Translations under genes and position numbers: made by a program
Part shown: positions 30,625 to 41,521 of the stretch, in pieces
Numbering within the stretch: position 1 is the first letter of the stretch
How the letters are laid out: each line of letters begins with the position of its first letter
Notes under the pieces: generated by a model
What the model was told of the DNA's origin: nothing
Databases searched by the model: none
Seen by the model: the letters and a program-made list of their open reading frames with translations, nothing else
Origin: an uncultured Prevotella sp.
GTDB taxonomy: Bacteria > Bacteroidota > Bacteroidia > Bacteroidales > Bacteroidaceae
DNA: 64,000 bases
Reading direction: 5' to 3'
NCBI GenBank assembly: GCA_905233555.1
Contig: CAJODF010000002.1
Location: 1 to 64,000 of the forward strand

Positions 30625-30704
30625 CGTTTTTAACAAAACGCCTGCGAAATCAGGCTGCACCTCAGCATAAAGCACGCTTTCTGCGTTCGGTTTGCACTGA
30701 TTTT
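30625..30704 (+). ncRNA. Structured tRNA leader element, copy 1 (novel candidate)
   Basis: An apical hairpin CGTTTT-TAAC-AAAACG (30625-30640) is followed by a domain of about 65 nt (30641-30704) that closely matches 55136-55200 upstream of tRNA-Gln (58 of 65 positions). The domain is closed by AAATCAG (30648-30654) pairing with CTGATTT (30697-30703), and contains an inner hairpin GCATAAAGC/GCTTTCTGC. It lies between a -7 box and tRNA-Val, so it is transcribed with the tRNA. I do not recognise it as a known family. Confidence 0.65.
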
Positions 30705-30723
30705 GCCGTCGCTTTTGAACAAA

Positions 30724-30798
30724 GGGCGTTTAGCTCAGCTGGTTTAGAGCATCTGCCTTACAAGCAGAGGGTCGGCGGTTCGAATCCGTCAACGCCCA
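30724..30798 (+). tRNA. tRNA-Val (anticodon TAC)
   Basis: The cloverleaf is complete: acceptor GGGCGTT/AACGCCC, D stem GCTC/GAGC, anticodon stem TCTGC/GCAGA with loop CTTACAA (anticodon TAC), T arm GGCGG-TTCGAAT-CCGTC, discriminator A. CCA is not encoded. Confidence 0.97.
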
Positions 30799-30807
30799 CA
30801 AAAAAAC

Positions 30808-30841
30808 AATGCTTCAGATGAAAATCTGGAGCATTCTTTTT
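30808..30841 (+). terminator. Terminator of tRNA-Val
   Basis: A 12-bp stem AATGCTTCAGAT/ATCTGGAGCATT (one G-T pair), loop GAAA, then CTTTTT. Confidence 0.9.
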
Positions 30842-30869
30842 GTGGTTTCAAAATAAATCACTACCTTTG
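30839..30869 (+). promoter_or_regulatory. Promoter of the paaK-ACT-purB group
   Basis: TTTG (30839-30842), 19 nt, TACCTTTG (30862-30869). The -33 box overlaps the T-run of the tRNA-Val terminator. Confidence 0.8.
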
Positions 30870-30906
30870 TGCCCGCATTAGCATGATAAGTACAAAAACA
30901 AAAACT

Positions 30907-32205
30907 ATGATTTGGAATGAACACGTAGAGTGTATGGACCGCGAGCAACTTCGCGCGTTACAGAGCAGCCGCCTGCGTAAGATGGCGGAGTATGTCTATT
31001 ACAACACCCCTTTCTACCGGAAGAAGTTTCAGGAGATGGGGTTGGAGCCTGGCGATATCAAGAGCATCGATGATATCGTGAAACTCCCGTTTACGAATAA
31101 ACTCGACCTCCGCGACAACTATCCCTTCGGACTTGCCGCTGTACCGATGAGTCAGATTGTCCGTATCCATGCCTCGTCAGGTACGACGGGTAAGCCTGTG
31201 GTGGTGCTCTATACCCGTAAAGACCTCGCCATGTGGTCGGAGGCCATCTCCCGTGCTTTCACGGCCTATGGCGCCGGCAAGGACGATATCTTTCAGGTGG
31301 CATATGGGTATGGCCTTTTTACCGGTGGACTGGGTGCTCACGATGGTGCGACGAACATCGGGGCTTCCGTGATCCCGATCTCTTCGGGTAACACACAGAA
31401 ACAGATCACGCTGATGCATGATTTCGGGACGACCATCCTCTGTTGTACTCCAAGTTACGCGATGTTCCTTGGGGAAGCCCTCGGCGAGTGCGAGTGGCCC
31501 CGTGAGGAGTTTAAATTGAAGGTGGGTGTCTTCGGTGCAGAGCCTTGGACCGAGAAGATGCGTGTCAAATTGGAACAGTCGTTGGGCATCAAGGCCTACG
31601 ATATATATGGGCTCTCGGAGATTGCCGGTCCTGGCGTGGGTTATGAGTGCCAATGCCAGAATGGTACCCATCTCAATGAGGACCTCTTCTATCCTGAGAT
31701 TCTCGATCCCAACACAGGGGAGCCGTTGCCGGAAGGGACCTTCGGTGAATTGACTTTTACCCACCTGACGAAGGAGGGTATGCCGCTGTTGCGCTACCGT
31801 ACCCACGACCTCACGGCCCTGCACTATGATAAATGTGCCTGTGGCCGTACGCTCGTTAGAATGGACCGTATCCTTGGCCGTTGCGACGATATGCTCATCA
31901 TCCGTGGCGTGAACGTGTTCCCGTCACAGATTGAGGATGTCATCCTGAAACAGAAGGAGTTCGAGCCGCACTTCCTGCTGGTTGTCGATCGCGTGAACAA
32001 TACCGATACCTCAGAACTGAAGGTCGAGGTAAAGGAAGAGTACTTCACCGACGATATGTCCACGATGGTGGGTCTGCAGAAGAAACTCGAAGGCGAACTG
32101 CGCAGTGTCATCGGTCTCGGCTTCAAGGTGCGCCTCGTGGAACCGAAGGGCATCGAGCGCTCCGAGGGCAAGGCCAAGCGCGTCATCGACAAGAGACAAT
32201 TATAA
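30907..32205 (+). CDS. paaK: Phenylacetate-CoA ligase family AMP-forming enzyme
   Basis: The protein has 432 residues from the ATG at 30907; an in-frame ATG at 30883 lies only about 13 nt after the -7 box. Adenylate-forming motifs: P-loop HASSGTTGKP, DIYGLSEIAGPG and YRTHDLT, and a C-terminal lobe GVNVFPSQIED. Cysteines CQC and CACG may bind metal. The family activates aryl acids such as phenylacetate with CoA and ATP. In Bacteroidetes this gene with an ACT-domain partner is usually linked to aromatic amino acid fermentation; indolepyruvate oxidoreductase genes are not in the window, so the substrate is uncertain. Confidence 0.88.
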   Translation: MIWNEHVECMDREQLRALQSSRLRKMAEYVYYNTPFYRKKFQEMGLEPGDIKSIDDIVKLPFTNKLDLRDNYPFGLAAVPMSQIVRIHASSGTTGKPVVVLYTRKDLAMWSEAISRAFTAYGAGKDDIFQVAYGYGLFTGGLGAHDGATNIGASVIPISSGNTQKQITLMHDFGTTILCCTPSYAMFLGEALGECEWPREEFKLKVGVFGAEPWTEKMRVKLEQSLGIKAYDIYGLSEIAGPGVGYECQCQNGTHLNEDLFYPEILDPNTGEPLPEGTFGELTFTHLTKEGMPLLRYRTHDLTALHYDKCACGRTLVRMDRILGRCDDMLIIRGVNVFPSQIEDVILKQKEFEPHFLLVVDRVNNTDTSELKVEVKEEYFTDDMSTMVGLQKKLEGELRSVIGLGFKVRLVEPKGIERSEGKAKRVIDKRQL

Positions 32206-32220
32206 TTAATATCAACAAAT

Positions 32221-32646
32221 ATGAAAGCAAAACAATTAAGCATTTTCCTCGAGAACAAGTCTGGCAGACTGACCGAGGTGACAGATGTACTTGGCGAGGC
32301 AGGCGTCAACCTCTCCGCCATGAGTATTGCCGATAACAGTGATTTCGGTATCCTCCGTTGTATCGTCTCTGATCCGGAGAAGGCCTATCAGGTCCTGAAA
32401 GAACATCACTTTGCCGTGAAGATCACCGATGTCATCGGTATTGTATGCCCGAATACCAGCGGTTCACTGGCTATCATCCTGAAGTACCTCTCCGAGAAGG
32501 GGATCTTCATCGAGTATATGTACTCGTTTGCCAACGGTGATGTGGCCCATGTCATCATCCGTCCTACCGACCTCGACGTTTGTGAGAAGGTACTCGAGGA
32601 GAAGAAGGTGGAACTGATGGCTGCAAATGACCTGTATCAGTTATAA
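32221..32646 (+). CDS. Tandem ACT-domain protein
   Basis: The protein has 141 residues and two ACT domains: KQLSIFLENKSGRLTEVTDV (4-23) and IVCPNTSGSLAIILKYL (from about 74). There is no catalytic domain. ACT pairs bind amino acids and regulate partners. It lies 15 nt after paaK and 9 nt before purB, and the paaK-ACT pairing is conserved in many anaerobes, so a regulatory role for the ligase is inferred. Confidence 0.85.
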   Translation: MKAKQLSIFLENKSGRLTEVTDVLGEAGVNLSAMSIADNSDFGILRCIVSDPEKAYQVLKEHHFAVKITDVIGIVCPNTSGSLAIILKYLSEKGIFIEYMYSFANGDVAHVIIRPTDLDVCEKVLEEKKVELMAANDLYQL

Positions 32647-32655
32647 TAGATAAGA

Positions 32656-33990
32656 ATGGATTTAAGTTTATTGACCGCCATCTCGCCTATAGATGGCCGC
32701 TATCGGGGTAAGACAGAGCCCTTGGCAGATTACTTTTCGGAATATGCACTGATGAGATATCGGGTGCGCGTGGAGATAGAGTATTTCATCACCCTCTGTG
32801 AACTGCCCCTGCCCCAACTCAAGGATTTTGACCATAGCCTGTTTGAGGAACTGAGAAAGATTTACCGTGAGTTTACACTGGCCGATGCGCAGCGCGTGAA
32901 GGATATCGAGGCCGTCACCAACCATGATGTCAAGGCTATCGAGTACTTCATCAAGGAAAAATTTGACTTAGGGGGCTTTGTTGAGTTTGTTCATTTCGGC
33001 CTGACCTCCCAGGATATTAACAACACGGCCGTGCCCCTCTCTATCAAGGAGGCTCTGGAGCAGGTTTATTATCCGTTGGTGGAGGAATTGATTGAACAAC
33101 TCCATGACTATGCCGAGGAATGGAAGATGATTCCCATGCTTGCCAAGACACACGGACAGCCGGCATCGCCGACCCGTCTGGGGAAGGAGGTGATGGTGTA
33201 TGTCTATCGGTTGGAGGAACAATTGCGTGCTTTGAAGGATACACCAGTCACCGCCAAGTTTGGTGGAGCGACGGGTAACTTCAATGCCCATCATGTGGCC
33301 TATCCCCAGTATGACTGGCGGGAGTTCGGTAATCAGTTCGTCAGTGAGAAACTGGGGCTGGAGCGGGAACAATATACCACACAGATCTCCAACTACGACT
33401 GGCTCGGGGCTATCTTCGATGCCATGCGCCGTATCAACACCATTGTCATCGACCTTGACCGGGATTTCTGGATGTATATCTCCATGGACTATTTCAAACA
33501 GAAGATCAAGGCCGGTGAGGTGGGTAGCAGTGCCATGCCGCACAAGGTGAATCCCATCGACTATGAGAATAGTGAGGGGAACCTGGGCATCGCCAATGCC
33601 CTATTGCAGTTCCTGGCACAGAAATTGCCGGTGAGCCGACTGCAGCGTGACCTGACCGACTCGACCGTCCTGCGCAACGTGGGTGTGCCGATGGGACATG
33701 CCCTCATTGCCTTCCAGAGTACGCTGAAGGGCTTGCGTAAACTGATTCTCAATGAGGAGAAGTTGCAGGCCGACTTGGATAATACCTGGGCCGTGGTGGC
33801 TGAGGGTATTCAGACCATCCTCCGCCGTGAGGCGTATCCCCATCCCTATGAGGTCCTGAAGGCCCTGACCAGAACCAACCAGAAGATGACGGAACAGACC
33901 ATCCGTGACTTTATCGAAGCCCTCGATGTCAGTGCATCCGTCAAGGAGGAGTTAAGAGCCATCACACCCTCCACTTATACAGGTATTTAA
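32656..33990 (+). CDS. purB: Adenylosuccinate lyase
   Basis: The protein has 444 residues and is of the E. coli PurB type (start LTAISPIDGRYRGKT). The fumarase-superfamily signature GSSAMPHKVNPIDYENSEGN lies at about 290-310; catalytic residues are expected at His in TKTHGQ-type motif (here AKTHGQPASPT) and Ser in SSAMPHK. It acts twice in purine synthesis, at SAICAR and at adenylosuccinate, releasing fumarate. It is probably transcribed with paaK and the ACT gene. Confidence 0.95.
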   Translation: MDLSLLTAISPIDGRYRGKTEPLADYFSEYALMRYRVRVEIEYFITLCELPLPQLKDFDHSLFEELRKIYREFTLADAQRVKDIEAVTNHDVKAIEYFIKEKFDLGGFVEFVHFGLTSQDINNTAVPLSIKEALEQVYYPLVEELIEQLHDYAEEWKMIPMLAKTHGQPASPTRLGKEVMVYVYRLEEQLRALKDTPVTAKFGGATGNFNAHHVAYPQYDWREFGNQFVSEKLGLEREQYTTQISNYDWLGAIFDAMRRINTIVIDLDRDFWMYISMDYFKQKIKAGEVGSSAMPHKVNPIDYENSEGNLGIANALLQFLAQKLPVSRLQRDLTDSTVLRNVGVPMGHALIAFQSTLKGLRKLILNEEKLQADLDNTWAVVAEGIQTILRREAYPHPYEVLKALTRTNQKMTEQTIRDFIEALDVSASVKEELRAITPSTYTGI

Positions 33991-34053
33991 TATACATATA
34001 TTATATATATAATAGGATAATAGTATTATTTAGTAGATTTAGTAGAAAGAAAA

Positions 34054-35368
34054 ATGGATTTCGAGAACGAAAAGAAACAAGAGGAAACACCAAAAGAAGG
34101 TTTTCAGAGAGAACAGCGTGAATTCCGTCCGGGTCGCTCACCGCGTCCGCGCATTCACAACGGACAGCGTCCAGCCTATGAGCGTCCGAGTTACAACAAT
34201 CATGAAGAGGATGAGGGCGGCTTCCGTCCGGAAGGTTTCGGTGCAGGTCTGCAGAGTAATGCGCCCCAGCGTCCCAGTTACCGTCCACGGACAGGTGGCT
34301 ACAACAATGGCTACCAACCCCGTCAACCCCGTGAGGGGGGCTACCAGCCTCGTCAGGGTGGCTACAACAGTGGTCGTCCGACTTTTGGCGGTCAGCCGCG
34401 GGGTGGGTATCAGCCCCGTCAGCCGCGTGAAGGTGGTTATCAGCCCCGTCAACCCCGTGAGGGCGGTTATGGTCAGCAAGGCGGTTATCAGGCTCGTGGC
34501 TATCAGCCTCGTCAGGGTGGTTACAACCCCAATTACCCCAATAAGCCCTTCAAACCCTTTAAGAAGAACGTTCGACCCCATTCGGCCGACTATGACCCGA
34601 ATGCCAAGTATAGTCTGAAGAAGCGAATTGAGTATAAGGAGGTCAACATTGATCCCAACGAACCATTGCGTTTGAATAAGTACTTGGCCAATGCCGGTGT
34701 CTGCAGCCGTCGTGAGGCGGATGAGTTCATCCAGGCAGGTGTGGTGACAGTCAACGGACAGATTGTGACTGAGTTGGGCACAAAGGTGCTCCGTACCGAT
34801 GAGGTCCGCTTCCACGACCAACCGGTCACCATCGAGAAGAAAGTCTATGTCCTGTTGAATAAGCCGAAGGATTATGTGACGACGAGCGATGACCCCCAGC
34901 AGCGTAAGACGGTGATGGACCTCGTGAAGAACGCTTGTCCGGAACGGATCTATCCGGTCGGTCGTCTGGACCGTAACACCACGGGTGTGCTCCTGCTCAC
35001 CAACGACGGTGATATGGCATCTAAACTGACGCATCCCAAATATCTCAAGAAAAAGATTTATCATGTCTTCCTCGATAAGGCCTGTTCGGCACATGACATC
35101 CAACAGATTGCCGAAGGCATCCAACTCGAGGATGGAGAGATCAAGGCCGACGATGTGCAGTATGCGCATCCGACCGACAAGAAACAAGTCGGCATCGAGA
35201 TCCATTCAGGCAAGAACAGAATCGTACGCCGTATCTTTGAGAGTCTTGGCTATAAGGTGCTGAAACTGGACCGCGTGCAGTTCGCCGGTCTCACCAAGAA
35301 AAACCTGAAGCGCGGTGACTGGCGCTACCTGACAGAAGAAGAGGTCGATAGATTAAGAATGGGCGCAT

Positions 35369-35376
<8 letters not shown>
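34054..35376 (+). CDS. rluB: RluB/RsuA-family 23S rRNA pseudouridine synthase with disordered N-terminus
   Basis: The protein has 440 residues, about 190 more than E. coli RluB's core needs. Residues 1-195 are low complexity: acidic at the start, then repeats of GGYQPRQ and [10 protein letters not shown], rich in Gly, Arg, Tyr and Gln. An S4 RNA-binding domain follows at about 205-262 ([20 protein letters not shown]), then the synthase domain with the catalytic Asp in [17 protein letters not shown] and the [14 protein letters not shown] motif. No consensus promoter is visible in the AT-rich gap 33991-34053. Its last 8 nt overlap asnS. Confidence 0.9.
34294..34539 (+). repeat. In-frame repeats encoding GGYQPRQ(PRE)
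   Basis: At least five copies of a 21- or 30-nt unit coding for GGYQPRQ or [10 protein letters not shown]. All keep the reading frame, unlike the heptamer arrays elsewhere. Confidence 0.75.
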
Positions 35377-36792
<1,416 letters not shown>

Positions 36793-36808
<16 letters not shown>

Positions 36809-36826
36809 TCCTCTGCCGATGTTTTT
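36793..36826 (+). terminator. Terminator of asnS
   Basis: A 10-bp stem ATCGGCAGAG/CTCTGCCGAT with an 8-nt loop, then GTTTTT. The stop codon TAG lies in the loop. Confidence 0.9.
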
Positions 36827-36868
36827 AAGGTTTTTTTGCTATAAAAATGCAAAAAAAAGCAAAGAATA

Positions 36869-36900
36869 TTTGAAAATTAAAAATAAATATATTACTTTTG
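36869..36900 (+). promoter_or_regulatory. Promoter upstream of an unassigned short transcript
   Basis: TTTG (36869-36872), 20 nt, TACTTTTG (36893-36900). It lies 360 nt before the next large gene, which has its own closer promoter. Confidence 0.65.
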
Positions 36901-36980
36901 CACCCGAAAATCATAAACGAGTCTCATATAATAATATAATAAGGTAATAGGAGGACCTTTCGGACTACGAAACAGAAACA

Positions 36981-37052
36981 ATGACAATTGAAAGTGTGCA
37001 AACCCCGATGAATAAACGGAATTTCGCGCAAAAAACGCTGATTTTTCGATGA
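36981..37052 (+). CDS. Possible 23-residue leader peptide or small protein
   Basis: ATG to TGA encodes 23 residues beginning MTIESVQTPMNK. It lies about 75 nt downstream of the promoter at 36869-36900 and before a weak hairpin (37067-37080, GGCAA/TTGCC then TATTTTT). A GGAGG occurs 28 nt upstream, too far for normal use. Apart from position there is no evidence of translation. The 450-nt region 36809-37261 otherwise holds only the two promoters and AT-rich leader sequence. Confidence 0.2.
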   Translation: MTIESVQTPMNKRNFAQKTLIFR

Positions 37053-37107
37053 ATTGCCCTGAAAATGGCAATATTTTGCCTATTTTTCAAAAAAAAAGTC
37101 GAAAATG

Positions 37108-37139
37108 TTTGCAAGATTTCAGATTTATGTCTATATTTG
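37108..37139 (+). promoter_or_regulatory. Promoter of the 1389-residue lipoprotein gene
   Basis: TTTG (37108-37111), 20 nt, TATATTTG (37132-37139), a perfect match. It gives a leader of about 115 nt. Another TATATTTG at 37195-37202 lacks a -33 box. Confidence 0.8.
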
Positions 37140-37261
37140 CACCAAATTTTAACTCTGAATAGGAGAAATAGTGCCCTGAAAGGGGAGTAGTACGTATATT
37201 TGAGAGAAATAAGAAAGATGTATAACAACTTAATTTTTTATTAATTTAAATTTTTAATCGT

Positions 37262-40200
37262 ATGAAAAAAAGAATTTATGGTATGCTGCTGATGGGAGCA
37301 ATGGTTATTGCTTCTGTTAGTATGTTTACGTCTTGTAAGGACTACGATGACGACATCAACGACTTGAAGAAGCAGATTGATGGTCTCAATGTTGCAGTCC
37401 TTCAGACAACCGTCTCTAATCTGCAGAGCGAGCTCACTTCCCAGAAGGGAACTGTTGCTGCTTTGGAAACTCAGATTGCTAAGGCTAATCAGGGTGTAGA
37501 TGCAGTTACTGGACAACTTGACAACTTCGCTACAAAGGCTGATCTGGCTGCTGCTATTGAGGAACTTGCTAAGGCTACTGCAACGCAGGAGGCCGTTGAG
37601 GCTGCTCTCGCAAAGGCTCAGGAGGCTCTGGATGCTGCTAATGAAGCAAAGGCTGCTGCCGAGAAGGGCGGCGTGACAGAGGCTGACCTGAAGGCTTTGG
37701 AAGATCAGATTGCAAAGGTGTCTGCCGCTGCTGCTGCCATCGATCCTAAGTTGGACGCTATTGGCAAATGGCAGGAGAGTGTTAACGGTATCCTGGAGGC
37801 TGTCCAGAAGAACGTGAAGACTCAGCAGGATGCCCTTGATAATTTGAAGAAGGCTCTGGAAGAGGCTGGTAACAACGCTGCTCTGAAGGCTCTGGTTGAC
37901 GAACTGTCAGCAAAGATTGACAAGGCCGCTACCGCTGACGATGTGAAGAAGGCCATTGATGACCTGAAGGCCAATCTGGCTGATGAGGTTGCTAAGGCTG
38001 TGGCTGACATCCAGCAGAACCTGAAGGATGCTGATGTGCAGAATGCCAAGAACATCTCTGATGCTAAGAAGGAACTGACTGAGACCATGCAGGGTCTGTC
38101 AAACAAGGTGGATGGTTTCTCAACCAACATCAACGCACTGACTATCTTCGTAAAGCGTAACCTCACTTCACTCGTCTTCCGTCCCAGCACATATTACGGT
38201 GGTATTGAGGGCGTTGAGGTTTTCTCATTCAATGTGAAGAAAGAATATATGGAAGATAAATATCATTACTTCCACTACGTTACAGCATCACCTCGTTATA
38301 CCCTTTCTGACTATGGTTATGCCGAGTATCATGTGAACCCCACCAATGTGGATCTGACCGATACGAAGATCGATTTCTATAGTTGGTTGGCTGACATCAA
38401 GGAACCTGTTGTGGGTGATGGTAATGAGAGTACCCGTAGCGGTAAGAACCTGATTACGCCGATCTTCGACAACTTCGATGCACTGGTAGAGGACAAGGCT
38501 TCTAACTTCTCGAATGGTATCCTGACTGTTCCTTTCCAGGCTAATATTGGTACAATTGCTACTCAGTTGGCTGCTAACAAGGGTACAATTATGGCTCTTC
38601 AGATGACTAAGAAGAACGATGAGGGTAACGATACGACTGTTACTTCTGACTATGCAATTGTTTATCCTGTGATTGCTGATGAGTTGCTGATTTGCGATAA
38701 TGCCTTCAAACCAACAGGTCCTGGTGCTGCTACCGCTGATCATATCGACGACATCAAGGCTGGTCAGAATATTGCTGGCAATGACCTGACTCCTAACTCT
38801 TATCACCTGCATAGGAATTTCTCTTATCTGGCTATGGCTACCACGCCTGCTACCCATAAGGTGAAGTATGATGAGAGTCTGAATATCTCTGAGTTGCTTG
38901 AGACCCACTATCTGGATCAGTTTGCTGCTGCTCAGGGTGTGGCTATTAGAGATACTGCTTGGCTTACTCCTCATGTAAGTACTGCTGAACTCAATAATGG
39001 TAATGTCGCATTTGACGGCGATGCTTCTGTAACAAAGGCCGCTGCTGCTGACGGTAAGTTGCATTGCGGTATCCTGAGCGCTGAGGCTATGGAGCGTCTG
39101 GGTCTTGTTTACGATGTTCACCTCGTAGATTATACACTGGGTTCTAACGTGACCGGTGAGTCTGTTCATATGGAAGTTCTTCAGAACGAAGATGGTGAGT
39201 TTGTGGCCTATCCGCGTGACGTAACTGCTGCTGGTAAGACAATTACCGGTACAACTGCTACACCAGCCTCTGTAGGTCGTATGCCTATCCTCTGCATTGA
39301 GTTGAAGGACACCAAGCACAATAATCAAACGATTACCTTCGCTTGGATGAAACTCTTGATTTCTGATAAGGTTGTCAATCCTGAGCAGAAGACGGTTCCC
39401 TTCGAACTCGGTGATTATTTCATGGACTGTGGTACCGTCAGCGGTGCTCTGACATGGTCTCAGGTTGAGTATAACCTCCTCCGTACACTTGGTATGTCTA
39501 AGGAGACATTCGATGCTACGTTTACATACGATTGGATTCCTAATACGGATGTCACTCAGGCTAAGACTGATGTCTCGACTACAACTTATATCAAGTCTCG
39601 TGAGGGCTATCAGTTCAACTATGATGAGGAGAATGGGGTGTTTGTAATGATGAACAAGACCGTTGCAACTCCTGGTGCTGCTGCTTATACTTGTCCTACT
39701 CAGGATGAGAAGAACTACTACCAGCGTCACGGTAAGGTGACTGAGGAGTGGAACGTTTCTGATCAGGGTGTTGAGGATGCTACCACACACATTCTCCGTT
39801 GGTCGTTCAACGATATTGAGAAGTTCGCTCTGTACAAGTATCTGAAGACCTCTAAGGGTGGTGGTCTGAAGGACAATGGTAACGACTGGGTTAACAAGAA
39901 GGCCTTCTCTACTTATGTTCGCTATAAGAGGAACAATGCTACTGGTGAGCCCGCTGTTTATATCAAGTTGACCATTCCTGCCGGTAAGATTCACTTCGCT
40001 AAGGGTAATCTCGATGGTAACAAGATTCTCTCGTTCTGGTATAACCTGAACAGCAAGACAAATGCTGAGAACGATAGCAAGGCTAAGGAAGTTCGCGTGA
40101 ACGTGCCTGTTCCGACACCTGCTGCAACTGGTACTGATATCCGTAACTACGGCCCTGCCGATGGCAACCACACATGGTTTGCTCCTCTCCAGGTTGACCA

Positions 40201-41431
40201 GGATAACCTGCTGCTCAATACTGAGTTTGTGAAGGATCTGCACGACTTCTTCAAGAATGGTAAACTTGGTGCTTCTATCCTGAAGATTGGTAGTGATCAG
40301 AAGTTCCCGAATCTGGCTGCTTCTGCCCTGATTCCTGAGTTTGAGTTCATCCTGCCGAGTAAGGATCTTGGCAATGCTACCTTCGATGCTTCTTCTAAGG
40401 GCACTTGGAATGTCAGAGGCTTCTCTGGTTCTATCTATACACTGGGTATCTTCTACAAGGATGATCCTACGACTGCAAGCGGTGAGGATGCTGGTAATGA
40501 GATCCGTATCATCAGCGGTAAGTATCCTGATGGAACTGATATCGTCATTCCTGTATATCCTGGCAATATCCTTGCAAGTATCAGCAATGATAACGATGGT
40601 CACATGACACCTGCTACTCCGATTCAGAGTGTGGTTAAGTTCCATGGTGGTGGTGTGAATGCAAGTACCCCGTTGAACTGGGTAATCAATGCTCCGAAGA
40701 ATCCGTTGCAGGATGATATTCTGAACGCTGCAAGTCACAATGATCTGTTAGAGAGTGGATTCACCACTAAGGCTACTGCTCCTAAGTCAGGTGCAAATCA
40801 GACATTCACCGCTTACGTTGGTATTAATATCACAAATGCTTGTGCACCTGTTACCTTCGACGATATGTGGTTCAACGTTCGCTTCATTCGCCCGCTCGAC
40901 CTCGATCAGCCTGCTGGTGCTCTGATGACCGATGCTCCTAACGACTGGCAGAAGGTTAACATCATGAACTTCGCTTCAGTAACTGACTGGCGTGACTATA
41001 AGGGCGACAAGACCGATGCTACTGGTGGTAATGAGGTCTTCGCTGCTGGTAAGTACTGGTTCGACTACGTTTACTATGGTGTATCTCTGAGCACAAATCA
41101 GGCTTCTGTTCTGACTGACGCATTCCTCGGAACTGACAGTCGTGCCGCTGTTGCTTCAACTGCTGCCGGCCTGATCAGCATCGACCACTATGCAATGTCA
41201 CAACTTGAGAATGTTAGCGCAATACCTAACTTCCAGTTAGAGTTGGATCCTGCTGACGCAACTGGTCGCACCATCCGCTACAAGAACAACTCTGGTATCA
41301 ATGGTGGCTTCCACATCTTCATCCCGGTTTACATGGAGTATGTATTCGGTACACAGAATGTGAAGCAGGTGAAGTACATCACCGTCGGTATCCAGAAGTC
41401 TGTTGCACAGCCTCAGGCTCGTACGAAGTAA
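37262..41431 (+). CDS. Large coiled-coil lipoprotein, probably surface exposed (1389 aa)
   Basis: The signal peptide ends in a lipobox MFTSC with Cys25, followed by KDYDDDIND, an acidic stretch like the export signals of surface lipoproteins in Bacteroidetes. Residues of about 28-300 form an Ala/Lys/Glu-rich coiled coil (KAQEALDAANEAKAAAEK and similar). The remaining 1080 or so residues are beta-rich without a motif I recognise. Codon use differs from neighbours: many GCT, GTT and GGT codons, as in highly expressed genes. A strong promoter and a strong terminator frame it as a single transcript. A stalk-and-head surface protein is inferred; function unknown. Confidence 0.8.
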   Translation: MKKRIYGMLLMGAMVIASVSMFTSCKDYDDDINDLKKQIDGLNVAVLQTTVSNLQSELTSQKGTVAALETQIAKANQGVDAVTGQLDNFATKADLAAAIEELAKATATQEAVEAALAKAQEALDAANEAKAAAEKGGVTEADLKALEDQIAKVSAAAAAIDPKLDAIGKWQESVNGILEAVQKNVKTQQDALDNLKKALEEAGNNAALKALVDELSAKIDKAATADDVKKAIDDLKANLADEVAKAVADIQQNLKDADVQNAKNISDAKKELTETMQGLSNKVDGFSTNINALTIFVKRNLTSLVFRPSTYYGGIEGVEVFSFNVKKEYMEDKYHYFHYVTASPRYTLSDYGYAEYHVNPTNVDLTDTKIDFYSWLADIKEPVVGDGNESTRSGKNLITPIFDNFDALVEDKASNFSNGILTVPFQANIGTIATQLAANKGTIMALQMTKKNDEGNDTTVTSDYAIVYPVIADELLICDNAFKPTGPGAATADHIDDIKAGQNIAGNDLTPNSYHLHRNFSYLAMATTPATHKVKYDESLNISELLETHYLDQFAAAQGVAIRDTAWLTPHVSTAELNNGNVAFDGDASVTKAAAADGKLHCGILSAEAMERLGLVYDVHLVDYTLGSNVTGESVHMEVLQNEDGEFVAYPRDVTAAGKTITGTTATPASVGRMPILCIELKDTKHNNQTITFAWMKLLISDKVVNPEQKTVPFELGDYFMDCGTVSGALTWSQVEYNLLRTLGMSKETFDATFTYDWIPNTDVTQAKTDVSTTTYIKSREGYQFNYDEENGVFVMMNKTVATPGAAAYTCPTQDEKNYYQRHGKVTEEWNVSDQGVEDATTHILRWSFNDIEKFALYKYLKTSKGGGLKDNGNDWVNKKAFSTYVRYKRNNATGEPAVYIKLTIPAGKIHFAKGNLDGNKILSFWYNLNSKTNAENDSKAKEVRVNVPVPTPAATGTDIRNYGPADGNHTWFAPLQVDQDNLLLNTEFVKDLHDFFKNGKLGASILKIGSDQKFPNLAASALIPEFEFILPSKDLGNATFDASSKGTWNVRGFSGSIYTLGIFYKDDPTTASGEDAGNEIRIISGKYPDGTDIVIPVYPGNILASISNDNDGHMTPATPIQSVVKFHGGGVNASTPLNWVINAPKNPLQDDILNAASHNDLLESGFTTKATAPKSGANQTFTAYVGINITNACAPVTFDDMWFNVRFIRPLDLDQPAGALMTDAPNDWQKVNIMNFASVTDWRDYKGDKTDATGGNEVFAAGKYWFDYVYYGVSLSTNQASVLTDAFLGTDSRAAVASTAAGLISIDHYAMSQLENVSAIPNFQLELDPADATGRTIRYKNNSGINGGFHIFIPVYMEYVFGTQNVKQVKYITVGIQKSVAQPQARTK

Positions 41432-41459
41432 ACAGTACTTGTATAACTCTATACTAATC

Positions 41460-41490
41460 AGAGGGATGTCACTCGTGGCATCCCTCTTTT
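41460..41490 (+). terminator. Terminator of the 1389-residue lipoprotein gene
   Basis: A 12-bp stem AGAGGGATGTCA/TGGCATCCCTCT (one G-T pair), loop CTCG, then TTT. Confidence 0.9.
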
Positions 41491-41521
41491 ACAAGATAAT
41501 AACTTGAACATTTTAACGAAT

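Noticed and set aside
36965..37228. 87-codon open frame on the minus strand before the large lipoprotein gene
   Set aside because: It covers both plus-strand promoters, has no promoter of its own, and its hydrophobic composition reflects AT-rich DNA.
38288..40738. 816-codon open frame opposite the 1389-residue lipoprotein gene
   Set aside because: It is a mirror of the strongly biased codons of the lipoprotein gene, with no signal, domain or promoter of its own.
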